A stretch of 64,000 nt of DNA from G963668435 sp963668435 (lineage in GTDB: Bacteria; Latescibacterota; Latescibacteria; Latescibacterales; Latescibacteraceae): NCBI GenBank assembly GCA_963668435.2, contig CAXXSC010000010.1:62001-126000 (forward strand). Reading direction: 5' to 3'. The translations under genes were made by a program, and so were the position numbers. The notes under the pieces were generated by a model that saw only the letters and a program-made list of their open reading frames with translations, ran no database searches and was not told the origin of the DNA. Positions 61,834 through 64,000 of this stretch are shown here, one piece after another (positions within the stretch are counted from its first letter, which is position 1; each line of letters opens with the position of its first letter).

Positions 61834-63984
61834 ATGGACTCGACATGTCTTGGCAGTGCGACTATCTCACCCGAAGGCAGTTTCCCGGCCGGCAGTACCG
61901 GAACCTGGACAATCACATATACGGTCGGCACTTACGGCATCGATGACGGCGGCTCAATCATTATCGTACGACGTGCCATGTCAGACGCTGTCATGACACA
62001 GTGCGAATATCCGACCGCCGACGGTTTTATCAGCGCCGAGACCAATGGCGAAGCCTCGATAAAGGTCCTCTATGACAATCGATACTGGATTCGCCCCTGG
62101 CGCGGAGCAATTGTCGTGAAAGTATTCGACGGCTCACTTGCCGAAGGCGATACTGTCACCATTGTCATTGGCGATACATCGAAAGGTTCTCCCGGTTGGA
62201 GCATCCAGACATTTCCGGAGACCTGTCACCGTTTTAAAGTGCTTGTTGACGCGTTCGGCACACGTGAATATTATGAAATTGAAAAACACCCCGGATTCCG
62301 CATAGTTTGCGGCGAGGCGACCAAAATTGAAGCCATAGTACCGACCTTTGCAAAACAAGGTGCCCCAGTCTCTGTTGTAATCCGTATAATCGACAAATGG
62401 GACAATCCGCTTGATGAATATACCGGCGTAGTGAATATCAGCGTCCCTGAGCTTGATTCAATTCCTGATATGAAAGTTAACATGGAAAAGGGCGTCGCCG
62501 ATATTGGTACCGTTTCTTTCGACAGGGAGGGTGTGTTCAGAATTCAGGTAAATGCGGGCGAACTGGAAGGTTTCAGCAACGCGATCGTTATCAGGGAGAA
62601 AGCGCCAACCCTTTTCTGGGCTGATATGCACGGGCAGACAGAACAGACAGTCGGCACCGGCAGCGTTGAAGAATATTTTGCTTTCGCAAAAGACAAGGGG
62701 ATCATGGATGTGACCGCATGGCAGGGCAATGATTTCCAGGTGACAGATGAAACATGGGCCGAGGTGTGCCGTCAGACAAAAGCGTTTCATGAACCCGGAA
62801 AATTCGTGACATTCCTCGGCTACGAATGGTCAGGGCTCACCCCTGCAGGAGGTGATCACAACATACTGTACCGCGGTGACGACCAACCGATACACCGAAG
62901 CTCACACTGGCAGATACATGACGGCGGCGATGAGAACAGCGACAGATATCCTTTGTCGGCACTTTTCGAATCCTTCAAAGGTCGTAATGACATGATGGCA
63001 ATCGCACATGTTGGCGGACGTTACGGGAATTTCGATTACTGGGATGACGATTTCTCGGGACTTGTCGAGATTCATTCTCATCATGGAACATTCGAATGGT
63101 TCGCTCTCGATGCGCTCAAACGCGGCAAAATCATCGGGATTGTTGGGCAGAGCGATGATCACACCTGCCGTCCCGGTCTTTCAGCACCGTTACGAGCTCT
63201 TGCGCGTGATTTCGCAACATTCGATGTCTATGGCGGCTATACAGGCATTTACGCCGATTCTCTTGACCGTGAATCAATCTGGAATGCTCTCAGGACTCGT
63301 CACTGCTACGCGACCACGGGCAAACGCATCATGCTCGACGTGAGAACGGGGGAGAAGATAATGGGAGATATTGTCGAAGATGCCGAGAATGTGAGCCTCG
63401 ATATATCAACTGCAGGGACTGCACCTTTACTCGATGTACTCATCCTGAATGGCACCGATATTGTCTATAGACAGCCTTTTGATCTCGCCCCAGACGACAC
63501 ATGGGTGCGTGTCGAATGGTCAGGAGTACGAGTCAAGAGCCGCGCAAAAACAGCGGACTGGGACGGCATAATAGAAGTTTCTGATGGTACAATCGAAGAT
63601 TTCCGTCCATACGCGTTCGATCAGCCAACACAGGGAATAGAAAGAATTGACGAAAAATCGCTTAAGGTGATTTCGACCACCTCCGGCGACATCGATGGCG
63701 TATTCCTGAAAATAGCTGGTAATGCCACGACATTGAAGTGTGAAAATGTTACGGGATCATGTAAAATCAGTCTGAAGTCTTTGACCGCAGAACCGCTTGA
63801 AAAGGATTTCGGTGGTGTCAATCTTGCCATGCGCTTTTCTCTCTCTTCACCATTCAACAGGCCGGAAAACCTGTCATTCCCGTATCAGCATGAGCGTGAA
63901 TTGACAAAACCGGGCGCGTTCTGGGTGAAAGTTGTGCAGATCGACGGGCATATGGCCTGGTCAAGCCCTATATACTTTAAATAA
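61834..63984 (+). CDS. DUF3604 / PHP-like metal-dependent phosphoesterase
   Basis: A 716-residue protein after AAGGGAG. The first 255 residues are beta-sandwich-like (GSTGTWTITYTVGTYGIDDG). The core fits DUF3604, a PHP-superfamily branch: WADMHGQTE (metal His, about 262-269), FVTFLGYEWSG, HHGTFEWF (about 415) and GQSDDHTCRPG (about 438). The remaining part is again beta-rich. No signal peptide is visible at the ATG, although the domain order is like exported relatives. It is likely to hydrolyse a phosphoester or act on a sugar derivative. The stop is 16 bases before the window edge. Confidence 0.8.
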   Translation: MDSTCLGSATISPEGSFPAGSTGTWTITYTVGTYGIDDGGSIIIVRRAMSDAVMTQCEYPTADGFISAETNGEASIKVLYDNRYWIRPWRGAIVVKVFDGSLAEGDTVTIVIGDTSKGSPGWSIQTFPETCHRFKVLVDAFGTREYYEIEKHPGFRIVCGEATKIEAIVPTFAKQGAPVSVVIRIIDKWDNPLDEYTGVVNISVPELDSIPDMKVNMEKGVADIGTVSFDREGVFRIQVNAGELEGFSNAIVIREKAPTLFWADMHGQTEQTVGTGSVEEYFAFAKDKGIMDVTAWQGNDFQVTDETWAEVCRQTKAFHEPGKFVTFLGYEWSGLTPAGGDHNILYRGDDQPIHRSSHWQIHDGGDENSDRYPLSALFESFKGRNDMMAIAHVGGRYGNFDYWDDDFSGLVEIHSHHGTFEWFALDALKRGKIIGIVGQSDDHTCRPGLSAPLRALARDFATFDVYGGYTGIYADSLDRESIWNALRTRHCYATTGKRIMLDVRTGEKIMGDIVEDAENVSLDISTAGTAPLLDVLILNGTDIVYRQPFDLAPDDTWVRVEWSGVRVKSRAKTADWDGIIEVSDGTIEDFRPYAFDQPTQGIERIDEKSLKVISTTSGDIDGVFLKIAGNATTLKCENVTGSCKISLKSLTAEPLEKDFGGVNLAMRFSLSSPFNRPENLSFPYQHERELTKPGAFWVKVVQIDGHMAWSSPIYFK

Positions 63985-64000
63985 AAAAGAGCGGATGAGT

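Noticed and set aside
1..64000. CRISPR array, IS element or prophage
   Set aside because: No regularly spaced repeats, transposase, integrase or phage structural gene was seen on either strand.

Overview
The window reads as a piece of a Gram-negative chromosome with moderate G+C. Support for an outer membrane comes from an LpxH-like UDP-2,3-diacylglucosamine hydrolase, a FadL/OMPP1-like barrel, a patatin-POTRA-barrel protein and several lipoprotein signal peptides. Tat signals, Gfo/Idh/MocA oxidoreductases, GH29 and GHL6-type glycosidases, UroD-like proteins, DUF4432, DUF3604 and DUF1638 together resemble uncultured FCB/PVC-type lineages (for example Latescibacterota-like genomes). That placement is an inference from gene style. 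No rRNA or taxonomic marker is present. There is no phage, IS element or CRISPR array.

Layout. 1-4.1 kb: tail of a Gfo/Idh oxidoreductase, a Tyr- and Ser/Arg-rich lipoprotein translationally coupled to a FadL-like barrel, and a secreted-protein gene broken by an in-frame TGA. 4.2-7.0 kb: a complete ECF transporter (S, T, fused A-A) behind a possible structured leader. 7.0-9.5 kb: a methyltransferase fused to a cNMP-binding-like domain, and a small barrel protein. 9.6-14.2 kb: ceramidase-fold hydrolase, UroD-like protein, tartronate-semialdehyde-reductase-like enzyme, formamidase. 14.2-17.4 kb: AT-rich gap, frameshifted Gfo/Idh gene, Ser-rich unknown, Tat-exported Gfo/Idh. 17.5-19.9 kb: small Cys-rich protein, HpcH/HpaI aldolase, secreted alpha-L-fucosidase. 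19.9-27.1 kb: PAS/degenerate-GGDEF protein and a single-chain GltB-GltD glutamate synthase. 27.2-34.5 kb: exported glycoside hydrolase and esterase, then an LpxH / DUF4432 / ferredoxin-AKR operon. 34.6-40.3 kb: CBM9-like lipoprotein, UroD-like protein, DUF1638-hydantoinase fusion, DapA-family lyase. 40.5-44.4 kb: small membrane protein, tRNA-Val(TAC), small lipoprotein, two metallophosphoesterases. 44.6-48.7 kb: patatin autotransporter-like protein, Crp/Fnr regulator, DHH phosphoesterase. 48.9-64 kb: mostly exported carbohydrate functions (mutarotase-like, M28 peptidase, Gfo/Idh, AGE epimerase, LamG protein, cell-wall amidase), a Na+/solute symporter, PIG-L deacetylase, SIS-like lipoprotein and DUF3604 protein.

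How the genes fit together. The theme is breakdown and modification of sugars and sugar acids, with an unusual share of sugar-active enzymes carrying Tat or Sec signals. This suggests sugar remodelling in the periplasm before uptake. Many adjacent genes are divergent or convergent and are separated by compact, often bidirectional terminators. The observations most worth pursuing are the methyltransferase-cNMP fusion, the UroD plus DUF1638-HyuA pair, the exported Gfo/Idh proteins with altered cofactor and catalytic motifs, the lipidated SIS-like protein, and the Tyr/Ser-Arg lipoprotein coupled to a barrel. All functional assignments rest on motifs read by eye; no database search was possible.
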